From Methyloceanibacter sp. (lineage in GTDB: Bacteria; Pseudomonadota; Alphaproteobacteria; Rhizobiales; Methyloligellaceae), in assembly GCA_016649675.1 (NCBI GenBank), contig JAENXG010000113.1, forward strand, positions 1 to 7,857: a stretch of 7,857 nt of DNA, given 5' to 3'. Below, one piece after another: positions 1-6,749 of this stretch. The notes beneath the pieces were generated by a model. It worked only from the letters and a program-made list of their open reading frames with translations. It was not told where the DNA came from and searched no databases. The position numbers and the translations under genes were made by a program. Positions within the stretch are counted from its first letter, which is position 1. Every line of letters begins with the position of its first letter.

Positions 1-137
1 AACTCACCGGCCTGCACGCACTCATAAATGGTCAAGCCGAATTCGCTCAGAGCCTCTCTGAGGAACTGTCGAATATGTGACTTGCCGTCAGTGACGCAGA
101 CAAGAGGCCCGACCCTGTGGGTTTTTTGCTCGTCCAT
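1..137 (-). CDS. Receiver-like N-terminus of a probable EAL-domain (c-di-GMP) protein, cut by the window edge
   Basis: Only the first 45 codons are present; the gene continues past base 1. The start is ATG at 137-135, fixed by AAGGAGG five bases upstream. The peptide begins MDEQKTHRVGPLVCVTDGKS and continues with HIRQFLREALSEFGLTIYEC. It has the shape of the first strand and helix of a response-regulator receiver domain: hydrophobic strand PLVCV, then TDGK where a receiver usually has a DD pair, then the HIRQFL helix. Only one acidic residue (D17) remains at that pocket, so it may be a pseudo-receiver. From memory of the family, rhizobial proteins with this N-terminus carry a C-terminal EAL domain, which degrades or senses cyclic-di-GMP. 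That part lies outside the window, so the EAL assignment is inference. It lies 301 nt downstream of the kinase stop on the same strand and probably has its own promoter. Confidence 0.72.
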   Translation of the reverse strand, partial: MDEQKTHRVGPLVCVTDGKSHIRQFLREALSEFGLTIYECVQAGE

Positions 138-142
138 GATCC

Positions 143-149
143 CCTCCTT
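143..149 (-). promoter_or_regulatory. Strong ribosome binding site for the 137-1 gene
   Basis: The minus strand reads AAGGAGG, then five bases, then ATG. This near-perfect anti-16S match decides the start of the left-edge gene and supports it as a real coding sequence although only 137 bases are visible. Confidence 0.8.
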
Positions 150-160
150 CTGGCGAGTAA

Positions 161-190
161 CGCATGCTGCGATGCGAGATGCACTGTGCA
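161..190. repeat. Two adjacent palindromes in the leader of the EAL-like gene
   Basis: CGCAT (161-165) and ATGCG (172-176) form an inverted repeat with a 6-base spacer. TGCAC-T-GTGCA (180-190) is a perfect 11-base palindrome. GATGCGA also occurs twice as a direct repeat, at 171-177 and 191-197. They lie about 25 to 55 bases upstream of the ATG at 137. They could be an operator or an RNA structure near the translation start. The arms are short, so chance is possible. Confidence 0.3.
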
Positions 191-265
191 GATGCGAATG
201 GTTCAGAATGTGGAGGGCTGGTGACGACCTATGAAAATGTTTCTGTAAGCTTAGCGCCGAGAATG

Positions 266-294
266 ATCATAAAATTTAGGTAATGTAAGGCAAA
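266..294 (-). promoter_or_regulatory. Weak sigma70-like promoter candidate for the EAL-like gene
   Basis: On the minus strand TTTGCC (294-289) is followed after 17 bases by TATGAT (271-266). The -10 matches five of six consensus positions; the -35 matches only three of six. It sits in the AT-rich part of the intergenic region about 130 bases upstream of the left-edge ATG, so the leader would be long and would include the palindromes at 161-190. Support is by eye only. Confidence 0.22.
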
Positions 295-388
295 ACATTT
301 CTACAATTCTTCTTGAATACCTCTGATCTAAATCGTAATAGATTTCGGATTTCCGATATAGGTCATATGTCTGTTGGGGTGCTTCATA

Positions 389-433
389 TCTGCCGATCCT
401 CCGCACTGAATTAGGGGGAGGGCGAACGGCAGA
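389..433 (-). terminator. Two-part stem-loop just after the kinase stop, possible terminator
   Basis: TCTGCCG (389-395) pairs with CGGCAGA (427-433), and inside it CCTCC (398-402) pairs with GGAGG (417-421) around a 14-base loop. On the minus strand the structure begins about six bases after the kinase stop codon, where a 3'-end hairpin would be expected. No T run follows on that strand, so it is not a classical intrinsic terminator. It may instead protect the 3' end of the mRNA or be chance. Confidence 0.3.
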
Positions 434-438
434 GAAGG

Positions 439-2721
439 TCAGGCGCTGGCGGCGAGCTTGTGCTCTTCCTCGGCGATCACTGGCCGCAGGGGCAGCGTGC
501 AGGCGACGGTGGTGCCCTGACCCTCGCGGCTATTGATGCGCAACGTCCCGCCATGCAGCTCGACCAGGGCGCGGGAGATGGCGAGCCCAAGCCCGCTCCC
601 CTGATGGCTCTTGGAGAACTGGTTCTCGACCTGCTCGAAGGGCCGCCCCAGCTTGGCGATGTCGGCTTCGGGAATGCCGATGCCGGTATCCTTGATGGTG
701 ATCTTCACATGGCCCCGCGAGCGCGACAGGTGCACGTCGACGCTGCCGCCGTCGCGCGTGAACTTGACGGCGTTGGAGAGCAGGTTGAGGAAGACCTGCT
801 TGAGCGCCCGGCGGTCGGCTTCGAGCGTCAGGTGCTGCGGCCCGTGACGGGCAAGCGTGATATGGCGTTCGGCAGCGGCCTGGCTCACCACCTTCATGCT
901 GTCCTCGACGATATCGCCCACATCGACATTGTCGACGTCGAGAGACATGCGCCCGGCCTCGATCTTCGACATGTCGAGGATGTCGTTGATCACCTCGAGC
1001 AGATAGGCGCCGCTCGCGTAGATGTCGCGGGCATATTCCTGATATTTGGGATGGCCGATCGGACCGAACAGGGCCTGCTGCATCACCTCTGAGAAGCCGA
1101 TCACGGCGTTCAACGGCGTGCGCAGCTCGTGGCTGATATTGGCGAGGAACTCAGACTTGGCGCGGTTGGCGGCCTCGGCGCGATTCTTCTCGAGCGCGTA
1201 TTTCTCGGCCAAATCGACTAGCTGCTGCTTCTGCTGCTCGAGCTCCCGGCGCGACAGTCTGAGCTCGGAGACGCTCGCCCTGAGCTGCTGCTCGCTTTGG
1301 GCCAGACGATGCTGGCTCTCCTTGAGCACGGTGATGTCGGTGCCGACGCTGACAAAGCCGCCGTCCCGCGTCCGGCGCTCATTGATGTGCAGCCAGCGGC
1401 CATCCTCGATCTGCGCCTCGTAGGTGCGGGAGTTGTCAGCGTCCTTGCCGGTGACGGCGACGCGCTTGCTGACGATCGGCTCGGAGGCCGAGGCGATGAC
1501 CTCGTCATAGGGGTTGCCGGCGCGGACCATGTCGTCGGGCAGGCCGTGGAACTGCTGATATTTGCTGTTGCACATCACCAGACGGTTCTGATTGTCCCAC
1601 AGCACGAAGGCTTCGGAGATCGTCTCGACCGCATCGCGCAGCCTAGCGTTGGCGTCGGCAGAGCCCGGCGCCACGTCATGGTCGGTGATCACGGCGATGC
1701 CGGTGAGGCACGGCTCCCGATCGCGCGTTCTGCGTGTGATATGGCCGCGCAGCCGTAAGCTGACCCAATGTCCATCGGCATGGCGGAGCCGGAAGGTCCC
1801 GTCGAAGACGGAAATGCCGTCCCGGAGGTGCCGGTCGACCTCGCCGCGCAGGTCGTCCTCGGGATGGAGCGCCTGAGAGATAGCGCCAAAGGCCACGGCT
1901 TTGCCGGCAGGCTCCAAGCCGAGCAGCCGATACATCGGCGCCGACCAGTGCACATGGCCGCGGGCAAGGTTCCAGCGCCAGACGCCGCAGCCGGGCAACG
2001 CCTCGGTCAGCTCTCGGGTGAAGGCATCGTCGTCCTCGCGGGCGACGGAGGGAGTGAGATACCAAAGGCTGCCCGCGAGCAGCGTGAGAACGAGGCCGGT
2101 CAGGACCAGGAGCGTGATCTCAAGGCTCGCATCGCGCCGCCAATCGGCAAGCGCCGCGCCCGCCGGCTGGATGAAGGCCACCTGCACGTCGGTTTGTGGA
2201 ACGTTGCGGACGGTAACGATGGCGTCGGTGCCGTCGAGCAGCGTCAGGCGCAGCACGCCGGCCTCCGCCCCGAAGGTGGTCAGCGGCTGCTGGGGCCCCA
2301 GGATGGTGAGCAGGTTGCCGGTGGGAGAGCCGTCAAGCGGCGCGCGGGCCTGGATCTCGCCCTCGGCGTCGGCGAGAAGGGCGGTGCGGCCGTCGGCAGT
2401 CGCGCCCCGGGGCAGGCTGGCGGCGAGCGCATTCTGCCAATTCATGCTTGAGCTGAGGGTTTTCTCCTTGAGGCTCGCGGAAGCGAGATCGGCGATCAGC
2501 GCGAGCTGCTGGCGAGCCGAATCAAGGGCTGCGCGCCGCGCATGCACGACCTGGAAAGCGAAGCCGATAAGGGCGAGGGCAAAAAAAGTGCTGAGGAGCA
2601 CGGGGACCAGGCCGCGCAGTAGCTCAGCCTTGGGAAGACGGTGACCGATGCTGGCGCGGAGGTCCTGCCATTGCGGCCCCACGATAGCGAATCCGTCACG
2701 CGCCGCACGCGCCCGCGACAT
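439..2721 (-). CDS. pleC: Membrane-anchored double-PAS sensor histidine kinase, PleC/PdhS family
   Basis: This 760-residue protein has a membrane span at about 34-59, an extracytoplasmic stretch to about 199, a second span at 200-222, a PAS domain at about 235-345, a second PAS-like domain at about 360-467, a coiled linker at 468-522, and a HisKA plus HATPase core. The phospho-accepting histidine is H531 in SHELRTPLN. The N box is NLLSN (646-650), the G1 box DTGIGI (678-683), the F box PFEQ (694-697) and the G2 box GSGLGL (708-713), so it should be active. The FGPIG...YARDI...INDILDMSKIEAG stretch after H531 is typical of the PleC/DivJ/PdhS family, which signals through DivK and PleD to control polarity, division and c-di-GMP. 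PleC is the closest match I can recall; another PdhS paralogue is possible. There is no receiver domain, so it is not a hybrid kinase. The ATG is preceded by AAGGGGG at 2727-2733. The 144-nt gap after pepN leaves co-transcription open. Confidence 0.88.
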   Translation of the reverse strand: MSRARAARDGFAIVGPQWQDLRASIGHRLPKAELLRGLVPVLLSTFFALALIGFAFQVVHARRAALDSARQQLALIADLASASLKEKTLSSSMNWQNALAASLPRGATADGRTALLADAEGEIQARAPLDGSPTGNLLTILGPQQPLTTFGAEAGVLRLTLLDGTDAIVTVRNVPQTDVQVAFIQPAGAALADWRRDASLEITLLVLTGLVLTLLAGSLWYLTPSVAREDDDAFTRELTEALPGCGVWRWNLARGHVHWSAPMYRLLGLEPAGKAVAFGAISQALHPEDDLRGEVDRHLRDGISVFDGTFRLRHADGHWVSLRLRGHITRRTRDREPCLTGIAVITDHDVAPGSADANARLRDAVETISEAFVLWDNQNRLVMCNSKYQQFHGLPDDMVRAGNPYDEVIASASEPIVSKRVAVTGKDADNSRTYEAQIEDGRWLHINERRTRDGGFVSVGTDITVLKESQHRLAQSEQQLRASVSELRLSRRELEQQKQQLVDLAEKYALEKNRAEAANRAKSEFLANISHELRTPLNAVIGFSEVMQQALFGPIGHPKYQEYARDIYASGAYLLEVINDILDMSKIEAGRMSLDVDNVDVGDIVEDSMKVVSQAAAERHITLARHGPQHLTLEADRRALKQVFLNLLSNAVKFTRDGGSVDVHLSRSRGHVKITIKDTGIGIPEADIAKLGRPFEQVENQFSKSHQGSGLGLAISRALVELHGGTLRINSREGQGTTVACTLPLRPVIAEEEHKLAASA

Positions 2722-2726
2722 TCGGT

Positions 2727-2733
2727 CCCCCTT
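2727..2733 (-). promoter_or_regulatory. Ribosome binding site of the histidine kinase
   Basis: AAGGGGG on the minus strand lies five bases before the ATG at 2721. It is purine rich and well spaced, though not a perfect AGGAGG, and supports this start over internal ones. Confidence 0.5.
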
Positions 2734-2865
2734 ACGTTCTCCTGCTTCGAGCCGGAGAAGTGCCGCATCTCCGAATCGCCTCGATCATTGGAATCGATGA
2801 CGACTCCCTCTGTCTAGGGAAAAACTGTGGAAAAGCGGTTAATGACCGGTTGACGTAGAGCGACT

Positions 2866-5523
2866 CTAGGCGCCGCCGAGCGTCTTGGTGACGATCTCGT
2901 AGCTGTCGGCGGACAGCGGCCGTGCGGCGAGATTTTCGAGAACCGCTTTAGCGCGGGCCTGGCGGACGGGCTCGAGAATGCGCCAGCTTTCGAAGGCGCC
3001 GAGAAGACGCGCGGCGACGTGCGGGTTGAAGCGGTCGATCTCCAGGGCCTGCCCGGCGAGGAGCTCGTAGCCGGCGCCATCTTCGCGATTTAAGCCGGTT
3101 GGATTGGCGTGGGCGAAGCTCCCGATCAGGGCGCGTATCCGGTTCGGATTCTTCAGCGAGAATTTCGGGTGGGAGAGGAGCGCGTGCACGGTCTCCACCG
3201 AATCGGGCCTGGCCGCCCGCGCCTGCACGGCGAACCATTTGTCGAGGACGAGGGGCTCGTCCTGCCAGCGCGCATAGAAATGGCCGAGCGTTTCGTCGCG
3301 CGCCGCCACCTGTAGGTGCGACAGAATGGACAGCGGCGCGATGGCGTCGGTCATGTTGGAGGCCTCGCGGTAGTGGCGTTCGGCGCGCGCGATCTCGGCA
3401 GGCGCTGCCGTGGCAACCAGGAGGTCAAGCGCCGCGCCACGCAAGGCGCGCCTTCCTGCGCTTTCGGGGTCGGGCGAGTAGGGCCCGCTCGGCGCGCTCG
3501 CCTCGTAAAGCTCGGCCAGCGTCTCTCCGATCTCGCTGCCGATCATGGCGCGCAAGGTCTCGCGCGCGTTGCGCACCGCGTCGGTGTCGACGTTGCGGGC
3601 AAGCTCGCGCGCGACGTCGGATTCGCTTGGCAGCTTGAGGAACTCGGCGCGATAGGCCGGAAGCAACGATGCGTCGCTCGCCGTGGCGCCGATCGCTTGC
3701 GCGAGCCGGCTCGCCTCTCTTTTATTGATGCGTTCATGATCCGTGGCGGCTCGGGCGGCGGAGACGAGGAGATTGCTCGCGAAGGTCTGTGCCGCCTGCC
3801 AGCGGTTGAACGGATCGCTGTCATGGGTCATCAGGAACTCGATCTGGTTCGGATCGAGGCTGGTGGTGATGCGGACCGGCGCCGAGAAGCCGCGCAGCAA
3901 CGAGAGAGTGGGCGGAGCGGGGATGTCGCGAAAGGCGAAGACCTGCTCGCGCATCGTCACTTCGAGCAACCCGTCGGTCGACGGCTCTTTGCCGTCGAGC
4001 TTGAGCGGAAGCTCATCGCCATTGGCGCCGATGAGGCCCACTTTGAGCGGGATGAGCATCGGCTCTTTCCTGGTCTGGCCGGGCGTGGGCGGCACCACCT
4101 GGCTCACCGCAAGCCGCGCGGTCTTGGTGTGGGCGTCATACTCGAGCGAGCAGGCAAGCTCGGGCGTCCCGCTTTGGGTGTACCAGAGCATGAACTGATT
4201 GAGGTCGCGGCCCGAGACATCGGCCATCGCCTCGACGAAGTCCTCGACCGTCACCGCCTCGCCGTCATGGCGCTCGAAATAGAGGTCGAGACCTTTGCGG
4301 AAGCCCTCGCGGCCAAGCAGCGTCTGCAACATGCGGCAGACTTCGGCGCCCTTCTCATAGACGGTGGATGTGTAGAAGTTGTTGATCTCGATATAGGAGG
4401 CGGGACGCACGGGATGGGCAAGCGGCCCCGCATCCTCGGGGAATTGATGGGTCTTCAGCATGCGCACGGCGGCGATGCGCTCCACCGGGCCTGAGCGCGT
4501 GTCGCCGGTGAACTCCTGGTCGCGAAAAACCGTGAGCCCCTCCTTCAAGCAGAGCTGAAACCAGTCGCGGCAGGTGACGCGGTCGCCGGTCCAGTTGTGG
4601 AAATATTCGTGCGCGATGACCCCTTCGATCGAGGCGTAGTCGGCGTCGCTGGCGGTGTCCGGCCTCGCCAGCACGAGCTTGTCGTTGAAGATGTTGAGGC
4701 CCTTGTTCTCCATGGCGCCCATGTTGAAGTCGCTGACCGCGACGATATTGAACACATCGAGATCGTATTCGCGGCCGAAGCGCTCCTCGTCCCAGCGCAT
4801 GGCGCGCTTCAAGGACTCCATGGCCCAGGCGCAGCGGTCCTCCTTGCCCGGCTCGATATAGATGGTGAGCGCGACCTTGCGGCCCGAGGCGGTGACGAAG
4901 CTGTCGGGAACGGACGCGAGATTACCGCCAACCAGCGCAAACAGATAAGACGGCTTGGGGAAGGGATCGTGCCAAACCGCGAAATGCCGGCTGGTGCCGG
5001 GGATGTCGCCTTGCGCTACGGGGTTGCCGTTCGAGAGCAGCACCGGGGTCGCGGCGCGGTCGGCCTCGATGCGGACCGTATAGACGGCGAGCACGTCGGG
5101 CCGGTCGATGAAATAGGTGATGCGGCGGAAGCCTTCGGGCTCGCATTGGGTGCAGTAGGTGCCGCGCGAGAGGTAGAGGCCTGAGAGAGCGGTGTTCGCC
5201 TCGGGATCGCACAGGGTGACCATTTCAAGGGTGAAGGGTTGCGCCGGCACGCGCGGGATGGTGAGCGAGCCGTCCTTGAGCTCGTAGTCCTTTGGCGCGA
5301 GCTTCTTGCCGTTCAGCGCAAGACTCTCAAGCGCCAGCCCTTCGCCGTCGAGCACGAGCGGCCGTCCCCCGGTCGCCACCTTGGGGTTGGGGCGCAATCT
5401 GAGCTTGGAGGAGATGCGCGTCGCTTTCGGCGCGAGCGCGACGTCGAGATCGACCTCCTCGATGAAATAATCGGGGGCAGCGTAGTCTTTCAGGAGTTTT
5501 GGCTTGCGGCCGGACTGGTGCAT
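2866..5523 (-). CDS. pepN: Aminopeptidase N, M1-family zinc metallopeptidase
   Basis: This 885-residue protein is full length compared with about 870 for E. coli PepN. It removes N-terminal amino acids from peptides in the cytoplasm and completes the breakdown of oligopeptides released by ATP-dependent proteases. The substrate-anchoring motif GAMEN is at 269-273. The zinc site is HEYFH (H305, E306, H309) with the third ligand E328 in LKEGLT, and the transition-state tyrosine is Y389 in STVYEKG. All are offset by eight residues from the E. coli positions I recall, which supports an intact one-to-one orthologue. The segments before and after are the M1 N-terminal beta domain, the beta-sandwich from about 450 to 555, and the all-helical C-terminal domain from about 560. 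There is no signal peptide. The start ATG has GAAGGG eight bases upstream (5532-5537). The TAG stop lies inside a small inverted repeat, TAGAG-CGA-CTCTA (2856-2868). Confidence 0.97.
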   Translation of the reverse strand: MHQSGRKPKLLKDYAAPDYFIEEVDLDVALAPKATRISSKLRLRPNPKVATGGRPLVLDGEGLALESLALNGKKLAPKDYELKDGSLTIPRVPAQPFTLEMVTLCDPEANTALSGLYLSRGTYCTQCEPEGFRRITYFIDRPDVLAVYTVRIEADRAATPVLLSNGNPVAQGDIPGTSRHFAVWHDPFPKPSYLFALVGGNLASVPDSFVTASGRKVALTIYIEPGKEDRCAWAMESLKRAMRWDEERFGREYDLDVFNIVAVSDFNMGAMENKGLNIFNDKLVLARPDTASDADYASIEGVIAHEYFHNWTGDRVTCRDWFQLCLKEGLTVFRDQEFTGDTRSGPVERIAAVRMLKTHQFPEDAGPLAHPVRPASYIEINNFYTSTVYEKGAEVCRMLQTLLGREGFRKGLDLYFERHDGEAVTVEDFVEAMADVSGRDLNQFMLWYTQSGTPELACSLEYDAHTKTARLAVSQVVPPTPGQTRKEPMLIPLKVGLIGANGDELPLKLDGKEPSTDGLLEVTMREQVFAFRDIPAPPTLSLLRGFSAPVRITTSLDPNQIEFLMTHDSDPFNRWQAAQTFASNLLVSAARAATDHERINKREASRLAQAIGATASDASLLPAYRAEFLKLPSESDVARELARNVDTDAVRNARETLRAMIGSEIGETLAELYEASAPSGPYSPDPESAGRRALRGAALDLLVATAAPAEIARAERHYREASNMTDAIAPLSILSHLQVAARDETLGHFYARWQDEPLVLDKWFAVQARAARPDSVETVHALLSHPKFSLKNPNRIRALIGSFAHANPTGLNREDGAGYELLAGQALEIDRFNPHVAARLLGAFESWRILEPVRQARAKAVLENLAARPLSADSYEIVTKTLGGA

Positions 5524-5544
5524 GGAGGCATCCCTTCGCCGTCG

Positions 5545-5573
5545 CTCTTAGAGGGCGGGGCGCCGAATGCCAA
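5545..5573 (-). promoter_or_regulatory. Possible sigma70-like promoter for pepN
   Basis: TTGGCA (5573-5568, five of six to the -35 consensus) is followed after 17 bases by TAAGAG (5550-5545, three of six to the -10 consensus). The predicted start near 5538 would give a leader of only about 15 bases, just enough for the GAAGGG ribosome binding site. It lies in the 93-base gap after the upstream minus-strand gene, so pepN could use it or be read through from upstream. Confidence 0.25.
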
Positions 5574-5616
5574 GTCCGAACCGCAACTTTTCGCGAGGCC
5601 GGACGATCGACTTTTT

Positions 5617-6147
5617 CTACTCGGAGACTTCGCCGATGACGCGGCGGGCGATCTGAGCGAGCTTGGTCAAGTCGTCGCTCAAATTCTCGGGCTCCTGCTC
5701 GGCGTGCTCCACGAATTCCTCGATCAGCTTCATGAAGATCGGCGCCCGCACGATCATTTCGGCTTGGCGCTCGATGCGGTAGGGATCGAGATCGTATTCG
5801 GCGCCGGGGACCCGCCAGCCGCCCCAATCGCGCTCAGTGGTCACGACCATGGGATGGGTGCCGGGATGAGGGTGATGCCCGCATTGCTCGGCGCTCTTCC
5901 AGCGGTTGTGGCCGCGCAAGATCCGCCAGGTTCCGCCGAGGCCATTGGCGGAATGGAGATGCGAGGCGGTCGACTCCTCTTCGAGCTCCTCTTGCGAGAA
6001 CTCACGGCCCATGCCGCAGTCGTAAGCGATCTTGATGGGCTCTTCGCAGCCCTTCACCCATTTCGGCACCACGGCCTCGACATAGGCCCAGGTGCCGACC
6101 GGCTTCACGAAAACGCGCTGCGACTTATGGAATTTGGCTTTTGCCAA
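5617..6147 (-). CDS. Conserved protein of unknown function, TTG start
   Basis: This 176-residue soluble protein has no signal peptide or membrane span. It resembles hypothetical proteins I recall from alphaproteobacteria, but I cannot give a function. The N-terminal half (about 8-57), with QRVFVKPVGTWAYVEAVVP and then IAYDCGMGREFS, looks like a small beta-barrel of the SH3 or KOW type; this is inference from pattern only. The middle (72-122) is rich in conserved-looking Trp, Cys, His and Gly: WRILRG, NRW, then C89, H91, H92, H94 and H98, then DWGGWRVPGAEYD. The Cys/His cluster could bind metal. The C-terminus (124-174) is helical and acidic. The TTG at 6147-6145 is chosen because the open frame has no ATG before M46 and MAKAKFHK fits the family's N-terminus as I remember it. 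The Shine-Dalgarno is weak (AGGGCG). It lies 93 nt upstream of pepN on the same strand. Confidence 0.85.
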   Translation of the reverse strand: MAKAKFHKSQRVFVKPVGTWAYVEAVVPKWVKGCEEPIKIAYDCGMGREFSQEELEEESTASHLHSANGLGGTWRILRGHNRWKSAEQCGHHPHPGTHPMVVTTERDWGGWRVPGAEYDLDPYRIERQAEMIVRAPIFMKLIEEFVEHAEQEPENLSDDLTKLAQIARRVIGEVSE

Positions 6148-6148
6148 A
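6133..6148 (-). promoter_or_regulatory. Hairpin containing the TTG start codon
   Basis: TTTGGC (6148-6143 on the minus strand) and GCCAAA (6138-6133) form a perfect six-base-pair stem with an AAAA loop. The TTG start codon is inside the 5' arm, so the folded RNA would hide it from the ribosome. It is read directly from the sequence; any regulatory role is inference. Confidence 0.4.
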
Positions 6149-6160
6149 GTTGACGCCCTG

Positions 6161-6186
6161 CTTTGGGAGCTTGGCTCCGCCCAAAG
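6161..6186 (-). promoter_or_regulatory. Strong hairpin in the leader of the TTG-start gene
   Basis: CTTTG (6161-6165) and GGAGC (6166-6170) pair with GCTCC (6174-6178) and CAAAG (6182-6186) around a three-base loop, giving ten base pairs with one three-base bulge. The stem can extend by pairing CC (6157-6158) with GG (6187-6188). It lies 13 bases before the TTG start, inside the predicted leader, and has no T run after it on either strand, so it does not look like a terminator. Its loop side carries GCCAAG, which could instead pair with the TTGGC around the start codon. Confidence 0.4.
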
Positions 6187-6201
6187 GGTTAAATGGGAAA
6201 A

Positions 6202-6230
6202 GTTAAAATTGGCCTAGGCAGGTGTTGCAA
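6202..6230 (-). promoter_or_regulatory. Possible promoter of the TTG-start gene
   Basis: TTGCAA (6230-6225) is followed after 17 bases by TTTAAC (6207-6202); each matches four of six sigma70 consensus positions. The predicted start near 6195 gives a leader of about 47 bases containing the hairpin at 6161-6186. GTTAAA is repeated at 6188-6193 and 6202-6207. No equally good plus-strand promoter was seen for the divergent gene. Confidence 0.3.
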
Positions 6231-6347
6231 CCGGAGCGCTAGCCCGCTGTTTGCGCACGATCTTTTCGGGAATCGGCTTCCAATTTGTCATGCTCCACCG
6301 CCACCCTGGTGACGCACGCGCCCGCTTACCTTAAGACGCAGTTCACC

Positions 6348-6749
6348 ATGACCATCGAGAAAGAGGGCCGAGCCGGGGCGAGCGAGCTGTTCCTGCCGTC
6401 GAAGCGGGTGTGGGCTCTCTTTGCGGCGCTGGGGCTCGCGGCTCTCGGGGCGGCGCTCTTCCTCCGCTACAGCATCATCCAGAACACCCCGATCGGGCTT
6501 GCTTGCGAGGCGGGCGAGGAAAGTCTCACCTGCAAGGTCAGGCTCGCGGTGATCCTGATGTTCATCCAGGACGGTTTCGGGTGGATGGCGATGATTGCGG
6601 CAGGGGTGCAGCTCTGGCGCCCGAACCGCGTCGCCTTCGCCGTAAGCCTCGTCTTCGCCTTACTCGGGCTCGTCCTGTACAACACGCGCGCCTCGGCGCT
6701 GGCCGTCGCGTTGCTCGTGCTCAGCCTGGCGAGGCCCGCAGCGCGGTAA
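6348..6749 (+). CDS. Small four-span inner membrane protein of unknown function
   Basis: This 133-residue protein starts at the ATG at 6348; an in-frame TTG at 6285 would add 21 residues but has no ribosome binding site and a non-hydrophobic, irregular extension. The N-terminus MTIEKEGRAGASELFLPSKR is short and polar. Hydrophobic spans follow at about 21-39, 64-84, 93-112 and 113-130, and two cysteines (C53 and C62) lie in the loop after span 1, where they could form a disulfide if that loop is periplasmic. I recognise no domain. It is the only plus-strand gene. It is divergent from the TTG-start gene and convergent with the GH17 gene, overlapping that gene's 3' end by 29 bases. High GC at third codon positions and the coherent topology argue that it is real. 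A link with glucan export is only a guess from position. Confidence 0.75.
   Translation: MTIEKEGRAGASELFLPSKRVWALFAALGLAALGAALFLRYSIIQNTPIGLACEAGEESLTCKVRLAVILMFIQDGFGWMAMIAAGVQLWRPNRVAFAVSLVFALLGLVLYNTRASALAVALLVLSLARPAAR

Larger units (their letters stand above)
138..438. other. AT-rich intergenic region between the kinase stop and the EAL-like gene
   Basis: This 301-base stretch contains no supportable gene. It is visibly richer in A and T (about 240-370) than its neighbours, as expected of a promoter region. It holds the left-edge gene's ribosome binding site, palindromes at 161-176 and 180-190 in that gene's probable leader, a weak minus-strand promoter candidate (266-294), a palindrome TCGGA-TT-TCCGA at 345-356, and a two-part stem-loop at 389-433 just after the kinase stop. 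Confidence 0.7.

Noticed and set aside
28..234. Plus-strand frame of 68 codons at the left edge
   Set aside because: It is antisense to the receiver-like gene start, which has a strong ribosome binding site and a recognisable fold pattern; the plus frame has neither.
460..1092. Plus-strand frame of 210 codons opposite the kinase catalytic core
   Set aside because: The minus strand carries the intact H, N, G1, F and G2 boxes, so this is a shadow.
1768..2644. Two overlapping plus-strand frames of 227 and 247 codons opposite the kinase
   Set aside because: They mirror the kinase sensor and PAS region and have compositionally biased products with no motif.
2722..2865. Terminator between pepN and the kinase
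   Set aside because: The small repeats there (TAGAG-CGA-CTCTA at 2856-2868 and TCGAT/ATCGA at 2781-2797) have five-base arms and no T run, too weak for a terminator call.
3316..4494. Plus-strand open frame of 392 codons inside pepN
   Set aside because: It is antisense to the strongly conserved pepN, including part of its catalytic domain, and its low-complexity Arg/Gly/Ala/Val-rich product is typical of shadow frames in high-GC genes.
5239..6153. Plus-strand open frame of 304 codons
   Set aside because: It lies opposite the pepN N-terminus and the whole TTG-start gene, both of which have better coding patterns and family matches.
6188..6207. CtrA-type box formed by the two GTTAAA repeats
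   Set aside because: The TTAA halves are ten bases apart rather than the seven of the CtrA consensus.
6285..6347. Upstream TTG start for the small membrane protein
   Set aside because: There is no Shine-Dalgarno before it and the added 21 residues do not look like a signal or span; the ATG at 6348 gives a compact protein.
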